NCBI GenBank assembly: GCA_025463265.1
Contig: JAOBWH010000132.1
Coordinates: 16,298 to 80,297 of the forward strand
Length of the DNA stretch: 64,000 nucleotides
Reading direction: 5' to 3'
DNA from: Ilumatobacteraceae bacterium
GTDB lineage: Bacteria; Actinomycetota; Acidimicrobiia; Acidimicrobiales; Iamiaceae
The notes below the pieces were generated by a model. That model saw nothing but the letters and a program-made list of their open reading frames with translations, searched no databases and was not told where the DNA came from. This document shows positions 16,009 to 24,382 of this stretch, one piece after another; the stretch's first letter is position 1, and each line of letters starts with the position of its first letter. The position numbers and the translations under genes are program-made.

Positions 16009-17652
16009 TCAGCAGGTGGTCTGGCCGGAGGGCCGGTAGCGGGCCTGGAAGGTGTCCTGCCCGGTCTTGCCGTCGGGGTAGGTGATGGTGCGGGTGGTCT
16101 GCACGGTGGTGCAGGAGCCGCTCTTGCCGGTGGTCTGGCCGGTCTGTTGGCCGTAGGCGTACTGGGTGGACCAGAAGCGGACTGTGACGCTGGTGTCGGT
16201 GTGGCTGGTCTCGACGAGGATCCCGTAGGGGGTGTTGTTGGTCCAGACCAGGTTGGGGTTCTCCCAGCCCATGGTGGCCTCGCGGCCGAAGGGGTAGCGG
16301 TCGAAGTGCTCCGAGTGGGCCTGGTAGGTGTTGATGGGCAGGCCGGCGAAGAAGGCGGCGTTGAACATCGTGGTGGCGAACTGCGAGACGCCGCCGCCGA
16401 CCTCGTCGACGTGCTCGCCGTTGGCGATGGCGCCGGCGGACACGAACCCCTTGTCGGTGGTGCGCTGCCCGACGATGCCGTTCATGTCGAACTTCTCGCC
16501 CGGCTTGATGACCGTGCCGTTGACGATGTCGGCGATGCGCTGGATGTTGGTGACGCGGGCGGCGCAGCACGGGTGGTAGGTGGTGAAGCTCTTGACCTGC
16601 TGCACGCCCTTCCACTCGGTGGTGGTGCCGACCGGTTCCTTGATGCCCAGCTTCTGGGCGGCCTCGGTGGTGAACTCGGGCTTCTTCACCTCGAGCGCGA
16701 TCTCGACGGCGCCGGACCCGCCCTGGATGGCGGCGAGGAGCCGGGCCGGGGTGTCGGCGGCGCAGCAGGTGCTGCCGTCGCTGCTCGGCAGGATCTTCGG
16801 CGCCCCGCCTTCGAGCACCACCTTGGCGTTCTTGGGCTCGCTGGCCTCGGGGAGGGAGGCGGTGAGGTCGGCCTTGGCCTTCTCGGCGTCCAGGGTGGCG
16901 ACCAGCTGGTCGCCGTCGACCTGCGACGCCAGCCAGGCTCGGGCGGTGGGGGCGGGGACGGTGATGGTGCCGCCGCCGGTGGTGACCTTCAGGCCGTTGG
17001 CGGTCCCCTTGGAGAGCTGGTCGGCGAGGGCCTGGGCCGACTCGTCGGGGACCTTGGGGGCCTGGGCTTCGACGGTGGCGTTCACGATGAGGGGGAGCTC
17101 GCCCTGCTCGGCCCGCTTGCGGAGCTGGTCGGCGACGCCATCGGTCGCGATGGTGGTGCCGTCGGAGCCGCTGACCACGCTGAACCCGTCGCCGGTGGCG
17201 ACGATGGAGGGCTCGGTGGGCTTGGCGTTCCCGCCGAGCTCGGCGAGGCCCGCCTCCAGCTCGTCCTGGTCGACCACGAAGGTGAGCGGGACGATCCGCT
17301 CGTCGAGGAACGACGACCCCCAGGCCACGGGGCTGGTGTCCAGGTCGAGGGCGGCCTGCACGGTGGCGTCCTCATCGAGCATGAGGCCCAGCTCCGACGC
17401 CGGCACCTTGTAGGTCTTGGCGTCGGTGCGGACCTGCACGTCGGTGGTGGCGTACTCCTCGGCCACGTCGGCCACCGTGGCGGCCAGATCGTCCTCGCCG
17501 AAGGTCGAGATGTCGCGTCCGGCGAGCACGGTGTTGCGGGGGACCTTGCCGCTGGCGCTGGAGGTGTCGATGGCCCAGGCGGCCAGCAGGAGGACGATGA
17601 CGAGGAGGGGCAGCGAGATGCCGAGCACGAGCCGGAGGCGGGGGCGACGCAT
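16009..17652 (-). CDS. VanW-family cell-envelope protein
   Basis: A 547-residue protein with a short basic start, one transmembrane helix (about 8-28) and a large extracytoplasmic part. Two YoaR/PG-binding-4-like domains occupy about 40-330, followed by the VanW domain (about 355-490): RVTNIQRIADIVNGTVIKPG, GQRTTDKGFVSAG, GGGVSQFATTMFNAA and NNTPYGI can be recognised. VanW proteins are linked to the peptidoglycan layer; their chemistry is not established. Paired cysteines (STCCAAD near 295 and HPCCAAR near 365) and two near the C-terminus may form disulfides. I use the ATG at 17652 because AAGGTGG precedes it by 4 nt; an ATG at 17739 would add 29 residues. Confidence 0.85.
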   Translation of the reverse strand: MRRPRLRLVLGISLPLLVIVLLLAAWAIDTSSASGKVPRNTVLAGRDISTFGEDDLAATVADVAEEYATTDVQVRTDAKTYKVPASELGLMLDEDATVQAALDLDTSPVAWGSSFLDERIVPLTFVVDQDELEAGLAELGGNAKPTEPSIVATGDGFSVVSGSDGTTIATDGVADQLRKRAEQGELPLIVNATVEAQAPKVPDESAQALADQLSKGTANGLKVTTGGGTITVPAPTARAWLASQVDGDQLVATLDAEKAKADLTASLPEASEPKNAKVVLEGGAPKILPSSDGSTCCAADTPARLLAAIQGGSGAVEIALEVKKPEFTTEAAQKLGIKEPVGTTTEWKGVQQVKSFTTYHPCCAARVTNIQRIADIVNGTVIKPGEKFDMNGIVGQRTTDKGFVSAGAIANGEHVDEVGGGVSQFATTMFNAAFFAGLPINTYQAHSEHFDRYPFGREATMGWENPNLVWTNNTPYGILVETSHTDTSVTVRFWSTQYAYGQQTGQTTGKSGSCTTVQTTRTITYPDGKTGQDTFQARYRPSGQTTC

Positions 17653-17777
17653 CCGACCACCTTGGCACGTGCGGCCCCTCGTGCCGTGGCAGCGGGGCGC
17701 CGTCGGCGACTCCAGCGGGCTGTCCTGCCGGTTTGCCATGATGGGCGCTCATCGACCCCGCGCGGGAGCGCGGGAGC

Positions 17778-17783
17778 AAGGGG
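17778..17783 (+). promoter_or_regulatory. Ribosome binding site fixing the SDR start
   Basis: AAGGGG directly abuts an ATG at 17784 (too close to use) but stands 6 nt before the in-frame GTG at 17790. The arrangement is identical to that of the LLM gene at 10137. Confidence 0.55.
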
Positions 17784-17789
17784 ATGGTC

Positions 17790-18713
17790 GTGGGGATCTG
17801 CGACGGACGGGTGTGCATCGTGACCGGTGCGGGACGCGGCATCGGGCGGGAGCACTCGCTGATGCTGGCCGAGCAGGGCGCCAAGGTCGTGGTCAACGAC
17901 ATCGGCGGTGAGATGGACGGGAGCGGCCGCTCCACGGGACCGGCGCAGGAGGTCGTCGATGAGATCGTCGCCGCCGGCGGCGAGGCCGTGGTCAACGGCG
18001 ACGACATCTCCACGTGGGACGGTGCCGAGCGGCTCGTGCAACAGGCCATCGACCACTTCGGGCGGCTCGACGTGTTGATCAACAACGCCGGGATCCTCCG
18101 GGACCGGATGCTCGCCAACATGACCGAGGCGGAGTGGGACGCGGTCATCGCCGTGCACCTGAAGGGCACCTTCGGCCCGGCCCGCCACGCCGCCGCGTAC
18201 TGGCGGGAGCAGACCAAGGCGGGCGAGGCGGTCGACGGCCGCATCATCAACACCTCGTCGCCGTCGGGCATCTACGGCAACGTCGGCCAGACGAACTACG
18301 GGGCGGCGAAGGCCGGCATCGCCGCCTTCACGGTGATCGCCGCGAAGGAGCTGAGCCGCTACGGCGTCACCGTGAACGCCATCGCCCCGGCGGCGCTGAC
18401 CCGCATGACCGAGAACCTCGGCATGGGCCAGGCCGACGACCTGACCAAGGCGATGCTCTCGCCCCGCTGGATCGCCCCGATCGTGACCTGGCTGGCCTCG
18501 GCCGAGTCCGCCGACGTCACCGGGCGGGTGTTCGACGTGACCGGCCAGGCCCTGTCGGTCGCCGAGGGCTGGCACCGCGGCCCCACCCAGGAGCACCCCA
18601 CCGACGACCCGGCCGCACTCGGCGAGGTCGTGAGGCGGCTCGTGGCCGAGGCGCGGCCCAACGCCAACATGCTCGGCTTCGACGAGGAGCAGGCCCGTGC
18701 CGATCAACCCTGA
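17790..18713 (+). CDS. SDR-family 3-hydroxyacyl-CoA dehydrogenase (MFE-2-like)
   Basis: This 307-residue short-chain dehydrogenase has TGAGRGIGREHSLMLAEQGA, the insertion GGEMDGSGRS, NNAG, and the catalytic Ser, Tyr170 and Lys174 (NYGAAK). As with the SDR at 1312, the signatures are those of the dehydrogenase half of multifunctional enzyme type 2. It overlaps the next gene, a hydratase 2 homologue, by 17 bp. In animals and fungi these two activities are fused in one polypeptide, so the pair here looks like a split MFE-2 carrying out hydration and dehydrogenation of 2-enoyl-CoA. It starts a SDR-hydratase-P450 unit. Confidence 0.87.
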   Translation: MGICDGRVCIVTGAGRGIGREHSLMLAEQGAKVVVNDIGGEMDGSGRSTGPAQEVVDEIVAAGGEAVVNGDDISTWDGAERLVQQAIDHFGRLDVLINNAGILRDRMLANMTEAEWDAVIAVHLKGTFGPARHAAAYWREQTKAGEAVDGRIINTSSPSGIYGNVGQTNYGAAKAGIAAFTVIAAKELSRYGVTVNAIAPAALTRMTENLGMGQADDLTKAMLSPRWIAPIVTWLASAESADVTGRVFDVTGQALSVAEGWHRGPTQEHPTDDPAALGEVVRRLVAEARPNANMLGFDEEQARADQP

Positions 18714-19560
18714 CGCCGTCGGCGTGACCGGCGACCCGGTCCGCCACTCGTGGACCTCCCGCGACGTGCTGCTCTACGCCCTCGGCGTGGGCGCCGGTGC
18801 GGCCGACCCGCTCCAGGAGCTGGAGCTCACCACCGAGAACTCGATGGACACCGACCTCGTGGTGCTGCCCACCATGGCCGTGGTCCTCGGCGTGGGAGGC
18901 ACCGGGGCGTTCGGCGCCATCGGCACCTTCAACCCGGCGATGCTCGTGCACGGCGAGCAGGCCATCACCCTGCACGGGCCCATCCCCACGAAGGGAGAGG
19001 TGGAGACCGTCGGCACCATCACCGGCATCTACGACAAGGTGAAGGGCGCGGTGGTCGAGGTCACCTCCACCTCCACCGACACCCAGACCGGCCAGGCCCT
19101 CTTCACCAACGTGATGTCCGCCTTCATCCGCGGCGAGGGCGGCTTCGGCGGCGAGCGAGGGCCCTCGGGGCCGAGGAACGTCGCCCCCGACCGGGCACCG
19201 GACCACACGGTCACCTACGAGACCCGCACGGACCAGGCCCTGCTCTACCGGCTCTCCGGCGACCGCAACCCGCTGCACTCGGACCCGGCGTTCGCCGCGT
19301 TCGGCGGCTTCGACCGGCCCATCCTCCACGGGCTGTGCACCTACGGCTTCACCGGGCGTGGGCTCCTGCACCTCCTGTGCGGATCCGACCCCGCCCGCTT
19401 CACGTCGATGGAGGGGCGCTTCTCGTCGCCCGTGCTCCCCGGGGAGGCCCTCACGGTGAACGCCTGGGAGACCGGTGACGGCGAGGCCGTGTTCCAGACG
19501 CTCGGCGGCGACGGGCGGGTCGTGCTCGACGCCGGACGCGTCACGTTCGCGGCGGCCTGA
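18697..19560 (+). CDS. MaoC-like enoyl-CoA hydratase 2
   Basis: The 287-residue product has a double hot-dog layout: an N-terminal, degenerate half (about 1-150) and a C-terminal half with the hydratase 2 motif (Y)RLSGDRNPLHSDP near residue 185, including the Asp/His pair that adds water, then FDRPILHGLCTYGF. It should hydrate trans-2-enoyl-CoA to the (3R)-hydroxyacyl-CoA. It begins with GTG inside the SDR gene and ends immediately before the GTG of the P450, so all three are translationally linked. Its partner dehydrogenase for the (3R) product is the upstream SDR. Confidence 0.88.
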   Translation: MPINPDAVGVTGDPVRHSWTSRDVLLYALGVGAGAADPLQELELTTENSMDTDLVVLPTMAVVLGVGGTGAFGAIGTFNPAMLVHGEQAITLHGPIPTKGEVETVGTITGIYDKVKGAVVEVTSTSTDTQTGQALFTNVMSAFIRGEGGFGGERGPSGPRNVAPDRAPDHTVTYETRTDQALLYRLSGDRNPLHSDPAFAAFGGFDRPILHGLCTYGFTGRGLLHLLCGSDPARFTSMEGRFSSPVLPGEALTVNAWETGDGEAVFQTLGGDGRVVLDAGRVTFAAA

Positions 19561-20793
19561 GTGGACCGGCCCACCGCCCCCGAGCTCACCGGCCCCCTGG
19601 TCGACGAGGCGTTCTACGCGGGGGACCCGTTCCCCCTCTACGCCCGGCTGCGCGACGAGGCGCCCGTGGTCTGGCACCAGCCCGACGACGGCGCCGGCTG
19701 GTGGGTGGTGAGCACCCAGCCCGAGGTGCTCGAGGTGTCCCGCGACCCAGGCCGGTTCGAGTCGGGCAAGGGCATCTTGACCCTCGAGATCGGCATCGAG
19801 TACCCGTCGCCCCCGACGATGATGCACACGGATCCGCCCGTGCACACGCGGTACCGCAAGCTCGTCCAGCCCGGCTTCGCCCCGGGCCGGATCCGGGCGC
19901 TGGAGGAGCCGCTGCGCACCCTCGTCCGCCGCATCCTCGACGAGCTGCCCACCGACGAGCCCGTCGACATCGTGCCGAACCTGGCCGAACCGTTTCCGGT
20001 GCACGTGATCGCCGACCTGCTCGGGATCCCCGACGAGGACCGCGACCGCTTCGTGCTCTGGTCCGACGCCACCATCCCGGGCGCCTCGGAGCTGAGCTTC
20101 GAGGAGTGCATGGCGCTCATGTCCGAGATGCAGGAGTACCTGATGGCGGCCGGCCGGGACCGGCGCGGCGGCGACGGCACCGACCTGATCTCGGTGCTGG
20201 CCAACGTCGAGATCGACGGCGAGACGCTCACCGACGACGAGCTGCTGATGTTCTTCAACCAGCTCCTCGTCGCCGGCAACGAGACCACCCGGAACATGAT
20301 CTCCGGCGGTCTCTGGGCGCTGGCGAACCGACCGGAGGAGCTGGCCAAGCTCGTGGCCGACCGGGACCTGATCCCCACCTGCGTCGAGGAGTGGCTGCGC
20401 TGGACCACGCCGGTGGTGGCGTTCATGCGCACCGCCACCGTCGACACCGAGCTGCGCGGCGTCCCGATCGCGGCGGGCGACCCGGTCCTGCTCCTGTACG
20501 CCGCCGCCAACCGCGACGAGGCCGTGTTCGGCCGCGACGCCGGCGAGTTCCACGTCGACCGCCAGCCCAACAACCAGGTGGCGCTCGGGTTCGGACCGCA
20601 CTTCTGCATCGGGGCGGCCCTCGCCCGGCTCGAGGGCCGGATCCTCCTCGAGGAGCTCCTCGACCGCTGGTCCACCATCGAACCGGCCGGCGAGGTGGTG
20701 CGCACCGGCTCGGCCATCATCGCCGGCCTGAAGGAGGCGCCGCTCACCCTGCGCGCCCGGACCTCGCCCTCGGCTGTCAGCGGGGTTGGTTAA
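19561..20793 (+). CDS. Cytochrome P450
   Basis: A 410-residue soluble bacterial P450. Seen: the heme loop FGPHFCIGAALAR with the axial Cys349, the I-helix AGNETTRN near 238 (the Thr for oxygen activation), and the EEWLR ExxR pair. The segment PPTMMHTDPPVHTRYRKLV is typical of class I actinobacterial P450s that hydroxylate terpenoids, fatty acids or steroid side chains (CYP124/125/142-like in general layout). No ferredoxin gene is next to it. The GTG start is contiguous with the stop of the hydratase gene, placing it in the same acyl-CoA operon and suggesting it oxidises a side chain that then enters beta-oxidation; the substrate is unproven. Confidence 0.9.
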   Translation: MDRPTAPELTGPLVDEAFYAGDPFPLYARLRDEAPVVWHQPDDGAGWWVVSTQPEVLEVSRDPGRFESGKGILTLEIGIEYPSPPTMMHTDPPVHTRYRKLVQPGFAPGRIRALEEPLRTLVRRILDELPTDEPVDIVPNLAEPFPVHVIADLLGIPDEDRDRFVLWSDATIPGASELSFEECMALMSEMQEYLMAAGRDRRGGDGTDLISVLANVEIDGETLTDDELLMFFNQLLVAGNETTRNMISGGLWALANRPEELAKLVADRDLIPTCVEEWLRWTTPVVAFMRTATVDTELRGVPIAAGDPVLLLYAAANRDEAVFGRDAGEFHVDRQPNNQVALGFGPHFCIGAALARLEGRILLEELLDRWSTIEPAGEVVRTGSAIIAGLKEAPLTLRARTSPSAVSGVG

Positions 20794-20890
20794 GGTTCAA
20801 GGACCGCGACCATGGTGCCGATGCACCGCTGGCAGCTGCAGCCCACTCGGGGTCGTAGGGCGGGACGGCGCCGGTGAGGCGGAGGAACAG

Positions 20891-22897
20891 ATGACGATGA
20901 CGACGCGTACCGTGCGCCGATCGGTGGCCGGCCTGGCCCTGAGCGTGGCGGGGCTGCTGGTCGCAGCCGCCGCCGCTCCCGCCTCGGCGCAGACGCAGCG
21001 GGCGGCGGAAGCCCCCGCGGCCCGGGTGGCCGAAGCCGACTCGAAGCCCGGCGAGCTCACCTACCTGCGGGCCAAGTCGACGCCCGCCACCGGCTACGTC
21101 GCCGCCCGCGACAACGTGGGCGATGGCGGTCGGGTCAGCACCGTGAAGTCGACGTTCGTCGTGAGCTACCACGGCTTCCCGGCGAACGCCAAGGCCTCGT
21201 TCCAGCGGGCGGTGGACCTCTGGTCCGTGCTCGTGAAGTCGCCGGTGCCGATCCGCATCGACGCCACCTGGAAGTCGCTGCCCAGCGGCGTCCTCGGCGG
21301 CGCCGGAGCCACCGACTACCTCCGCAACTTCCCCGGCGCCCCCCAGACCAACACCTGGTACCCGATCGGGCTGGCCAACGCTCGCGCCGGCCAGGACCTC
21401 GACACCGCCAAGACCGACATCGTGGCGGAGTTCTCCAGCGTGCGGTCCGACTGGTACCTCGGGACCGACGGCCAGGTGCCCGCCGGCAAGCTCGACCTCA
21501 CCAGCGTCGTGCTCCACGAGATCGGCCACGGACTCGGCATGACCGGCGGCGCCTACTACCAGGGCGGCCTCGGGTACTGGGGCGCCGGCACGCCGGTCCC
21601 CGACATCTACGACCGGCTCGCCCAGAGCGCCGGCGGCACGCCGCTCGCCAACTACACCAGCGGCTCCACGGCGCTCGGCTCGGTGTACCGCAGCAACGCC
21701 GTGCGCTGGGGCGGCGCCCAGGGCACCGCCGCCAACGGTGGGACCAAGCCGTACCTGTACTCGCCGAACCCGTGGGAGGACGGCTCGTCGATCTACCACC
21801 TCGACGAGGCCAAGTACGCCACGGGCACCCCCAACGCCCTCATGACGCCCTACCTCGACGACGGCGAGGCGCTGCACGACCCGGGCGACATCGTCCTCGG
21901 CATGATGCGCGACGTCGGCTGGACCACGGTGGGCGCCAAGGGCGTCCCGGCGGCCCCCACCTTCAAGACCGCCATCGGCGGGCCGGCCAAGGTCCTCATC
22001 GGCTGGAGCCCGTCGATCGACACCGGTCGCCAGTTCCTCACCGGGTTCCGGATCTACCGCTACGACGACGACGGAGCATCGGCGGCCGCCACCTACGACG
22101 TGGCGGCCAACCTCACCAGCTTCACCGTCGGCGGGCTCGCCAACGGGACGTCCTACCGGTTCACGGTGGCGGCCAAGAACGCGTCGGGGTTCGGCGCGCA
22201 GTCGGCCAAGAGCGCGCCGGTCAAACCCGTCGTGATGACGCCGTTCACCCGGGCCGACGCCCTGGTGCGCCAGCAGTTCCTCGACTTCCACGGACGCGAG
22301 CCGTCCTCGGCGGAGTCGCAGAAGTGGCTCACCGATCTCCACTCAGGTGCCAGGTCTCCCGTGCAGACCGTCACCGGCATCGCTCGCCTGACCGGCTCCT
22401 ACGACGTGAGCACCCGGATGACCCGCCTGTACTCGGCGTACTTCGAGCGCCTCCCGGACTACAGCGGCTACGGGTACTGGACGGGCAAGCTGCGCGCCGG
22501 CTCGTCGCTGAAGAAGGTGAGCGACACGTTCGCCGCGTCGTCGGAGTTCAAGAACAAGTACGGGCCGCTGTCGAACACCGACTTCGTGAAGAAGGTGTAC
22601 AGCAACGTCCTGCACCGCAGCCCCGACACCAGTGGCCTGAACTACTGGGTGAACAAGCTCAACAAGAAGACCGCGAGCCGAGGCCAGGTGATGTTGAACT
22701 TCTCCGAGTCCAACGAGAACGTCACCAAGATGGACTCCGAGGTCAGCTCGGTGCTGCTGCGAGCCTCCATGCTCCGCAAGATGCCGACGGCACAGGAGTA
22801 CCTCGACGACACCGCCGACCTCGACGGTGCCGGCACGCTCGAGTCGCTCGCGCTGGAGATCATGAACAGCGGCCCCTACGACGCTCGGGTGCCGTAG
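20891..22897 (+). CDS. Secreted HEIGH-type metalloprotease with FN3 and DUF4214 domains
   Basis: This 668-residue protein has a signal peptide (about 1-33, ending ASA), a protease-like domain (about 60-345) with the zinc motif HEIGHGLGM (His209, Glu210, His213), a fibronectin type III domain (about 350-440), and one or two DUF4214 units (about 445-660; RDQ.FLDFHGREPSSAE and SNVLHRSPDTSGLNYWV). In metzincins a third His follows at HExxHxxGxxH, but here the eleventh residue of the motif is Gly, so the third ligand must be elsewhere. DUF4214 occurs on secreted and surface proteins, often linked with adhesion. The ATG at 20891 is preceded by GGAGG, 5 nt away. TAAGGT at 20791-20796 may be the -10 box. 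Confidence 0.82.
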   Translation: MTMTTRTVRRSVAGLALSVAGLLVAAAAAPASAQTQRAAEAPAARVAEADSKPGELTYLRAKSTPATGYVAARDNVGDGGRVSTVKSTFVVSYHGFPANAKASFQRAVDLWSVLVKSPVPIRIDATWKSLPSGVLGGAGATDYLRNFPGAPQTNTWYPIGLANARAGQDLDTAKTDIVAEFSSVRSDWYLGTDGQVPAGKLDLTSVVLHEIGHGLGMTGGAYYQGGLGYWGAGTPVPDIYDRLAQSAGGTPLANYTSGSTALGSVYRSNAVRWGGAQGTAANGGTKPYLYSPNPWEDGSSIYHLDEAKYATGTPNALMTPYLDDGEALHDPGDIVLGMMRDVGWTTVGAKGVPAAPTFKTAIGGPAKVLIGWSPSIDTGRQFLTGFRIYRYDDDGASAAATYDVAANLTSFTVGGLANGTSYRFTVAAKNASGFGAQSAKSAPVKPVVMTPFTRADALVRQQFLDFHGREPSSAESQKWLTDLHSGARSPVQTVTGIARLTGSYDVSTRMTRLYSAYFERLPDYSGYGYWTGKLRAGSSLKKVSDTFAASSEFKNKYGPLSNTDFVKKVYSNVLHRSPDTSGLNYWVNKLNKKTASRGQVMLNFSESNENVTKMDSEVSSVLLRASMLRKMPTAQEYLDDTADLDGAGTLESLALEIMNSGPYDARVP

Positions 22898-22905
22898 CCA
22901 GCAGG

Positions 22906-22921
22906 CCCGCCCCGAGGCGGG
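22906..22921. terminator. Shared hairpin between convergent genes
   Basis: CCCGCC and GGCGGG arms with a CCGA loop lie between the stops of the secreted metalloprotease (plus) and DUF4253 (minus) genes, and can serve both. Confidence 0.5.
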
Positions 22922-22923
22922 GG

Positions 22924-23697
22924 TCAGGTCCAGTCGAAGAGCCAGTGGCGCCCGAAGAGGGTCGCCGCCAGCGCGCCGATGGCGGGGACGAGGTTGTCCA
23001 TCAGCTCGGGGCAGTAGGCGTAGTGCTGCACCGCCAGCTCGAACGCGCTGCGGGCGTCGTCGGGCGGACGGGTCACCAGGCACTCCATGCGCTCGAGGCC
23101 GAGGGCCACCAGCTCGGCGCCGTAGACGTCGTTCCAGAAGTGGAGCACCGAGAGGTGCTCGGGCCCTCCGATGTCGTTGCGCTCGGCGCCGGACCAGGCG
23201 AGCAGCGCCGGCACCTCCCACCCGCCGCGGGCCGGGACGAGCGCGATGGTCACCCGGTCGCCGGCGAGGGCGAGGACCGCGTCCTCATCGGGCCGGGCGG
23301 ACAGCCGGGCGCGGATCGCGTCGGCGTCCTTCTCCAGGCGGGCGAGGTGGCGCGGGACGTCGTTCAGGTACTCGTCGCCGGTGGGGTCGCCCATCCAGCG
23401 TCCGAGGAGCTCGGGCGCGCTGGGCGCATCCTCGACATCGGGGATGCCGGGCGCCGAGCGGGCCAGCATCTCGAGCCGCCACGTGAGCTGGTCGATGATC
23501 TGGGGGTCGCTGCCCAGGAGCACCGGCCAGAGGCCGGTGCGGGTGTGCAGCTCGCGCATCGCCCGCCAGGTGGCGAGGGCGCCGGCGCCGCCGGGCACCT
23601 CATGGCGCCACGCCTGCTCGCCGCGCAGGGTGTGGCACCACGGCTCGAAGCCGGGAGGCGGCTCGGCGCCGCCGGGGAGCAGTCCAGTTCCGGACAC
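22924..23697 (-). CDS. DUF4253 domain protein
   Basis: The 257-residue product ends with the DUF4253 signature: GGWEVPALLAWSGAERND, then EHLSVLHFWNDVYGAELV and EHYAYCPELMDN-like text (here QHYAYCPELMDN). DUF4253 is a domain of unknown function found in actinobacteria. The N-terminal part (about 1-100) is rich in Trp and Arg without a recognised fold. No signal or membrane segment. The GTG at 23697 begins one base after the nucS stop, so the two are almost certainly co-transcribed and coupled. A role next to a mismatch-repair nuclease is interesting but not established. Confidence 0.78.
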   Translation of the reverse strand: MSGTGLLPGGAEPPPGFEPWCHTLRGEQAWRHEVPGGAGALATWRAMRELHTRTGLWPVLLGSDPQIIDQLTWRLEMLARSAPGIPDVEDAPSAPELLGRWMGDPTGDEYLNDVPRHLARLEKDADAIRARLSARPDEDAVLALAGDRVTIALVPARGGWEVPALLAWSGAERNDIGGPEHLSVLHFWNDVYGAELVALGLERMECLVTRPPDDARSAFELAVQHYAYCPELMDNLVPAIGALAATLFGRHWLFDWT

Positions 23698-23698
23698 G

Positions 23699-24358
23699 TC
23701 AGAAGAGCCGGAGCTCGTCGGACTCGAGACCGCGAAGCTCGTCGTAGTCGACCTCAACCCAGTCGATGCCCCGGTCCCTGGCCAGGACCTTGGCCTGGGG
23801 CTTGATCTGCTGGGCGACGAACACGCCGCGGACGGGACGCAGCATCGGGTCCCGGTTGAGGAACTCCAGGTAGCGGGTGAGCTGCTCCACGCCGTCGATC
23901 TCGCCGCGCCGCTTGACCTCCACCGCGATGGCGACGCCGTCGGCGTCGCGGCACAGCAGGTCGACCGGACCGATGTCGGTGGGGAACTCCCGGCGGACCA
24001 GGCGGAGGCCGTCGGCGATCTTGGTGCAGTTGGCGGCCAGCAGCTCCTGGAGGTGGGCCTCCACGCCGTCCTTCTGGAGGCCCGGGTCGACGCCCAGGTC
24101 CCAGGCCGAGTCGCTGAGCACCTCGTGGAGGGTGATGCGGAGCGTCTCGCCCTTGGGGTTGGTGACAGTCCAGGTGCCCTCGGCCTCGTCGAGCCGGTTG
24201 GGAGCGTTCATCCAGTTGAGCGGCTTGTACGCGCCGCCGTCGGCGTGGATGGCGACGCACCCGTCTGCTTTCACCATCAACAGCCGGGTGGCCATCGGCA
24301 GGTGCGCGCTGAGGCGGCCCTGGTAGTCGACGGAGCAGGTGGCGATCACGACGCGCAT
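23699..24358 (-). CDS. nucS: Mismatch-specific endonuclease NucS (EndoMS)
   Basis: NucS makes double-strand cuts at G-T, G-G and T-T mismatches and is the core of the MutS/MutL-independent mismatch repair of actinobacteria and archaea. The 219-residue product has the N-terminal DNA-binding/dimer domain (about 1-110) and the C-terminal PD-(D/E)xK nuclease: Asp133 (GPVDLLCRD), Glu147 and Lys149 (AVEVKRR), then [13 protein letters not shown]. The C-terminus ESDELRLF matches the short beta-clamp-binding tail seen in actinobacterial NucS. The ATG at 24358 is preceded by TAGGGT at 8 nt. A DUF4253 gene follows directly. Confidence 0.94.
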   Translation of the reverse strand: MRVVIATCSVDYQGRLSAHLPMATRLLMVKADGCVAIHADGGAYKPLNWMNAPNRLDEAEGTWTVTNPKGETLRITLHEVLSDSAWDLGVDPGLQKDGVEAHLQELLAANCTKIADGLRLVRREFPTDIGPVDLLCRDADGVAIAVEVKRRGEIDGVEQLTRYLEFLNRDPMLRPVRGVFVAQQIKPQAKVLARDRGIDWVEVDYDELRGLESDELRLF

Positions 24359-24366
24359 CGGGCCGG

Positions 24367-24372
24367 ACCCTA
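24367..24372 (-). promoter_or_regulatory. -10 box, leaderless type
   Basis: On the minus strand TAGGGT lies 8 nt before the nucS ATG at 24358. Confidence 0.5.
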
Positions 24373-24382
24373 CTGCGCGCCC

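Noticed and set aside
17652..17739. N-terminal extension of the VanW protein to ATG 17739
   Set aside because: The extension (MANRQDSPLESPTAPRCHG...) has biased composition, and AAGGTGG supports the ATG at 17652; not fully excluded.
17790..20793. Naming the P450 as a specific steroid hydroxylase (CYP125 or CYP142)
   Set aside because: Motifs define a P450 only; subfamily cannot be decided without alignment.
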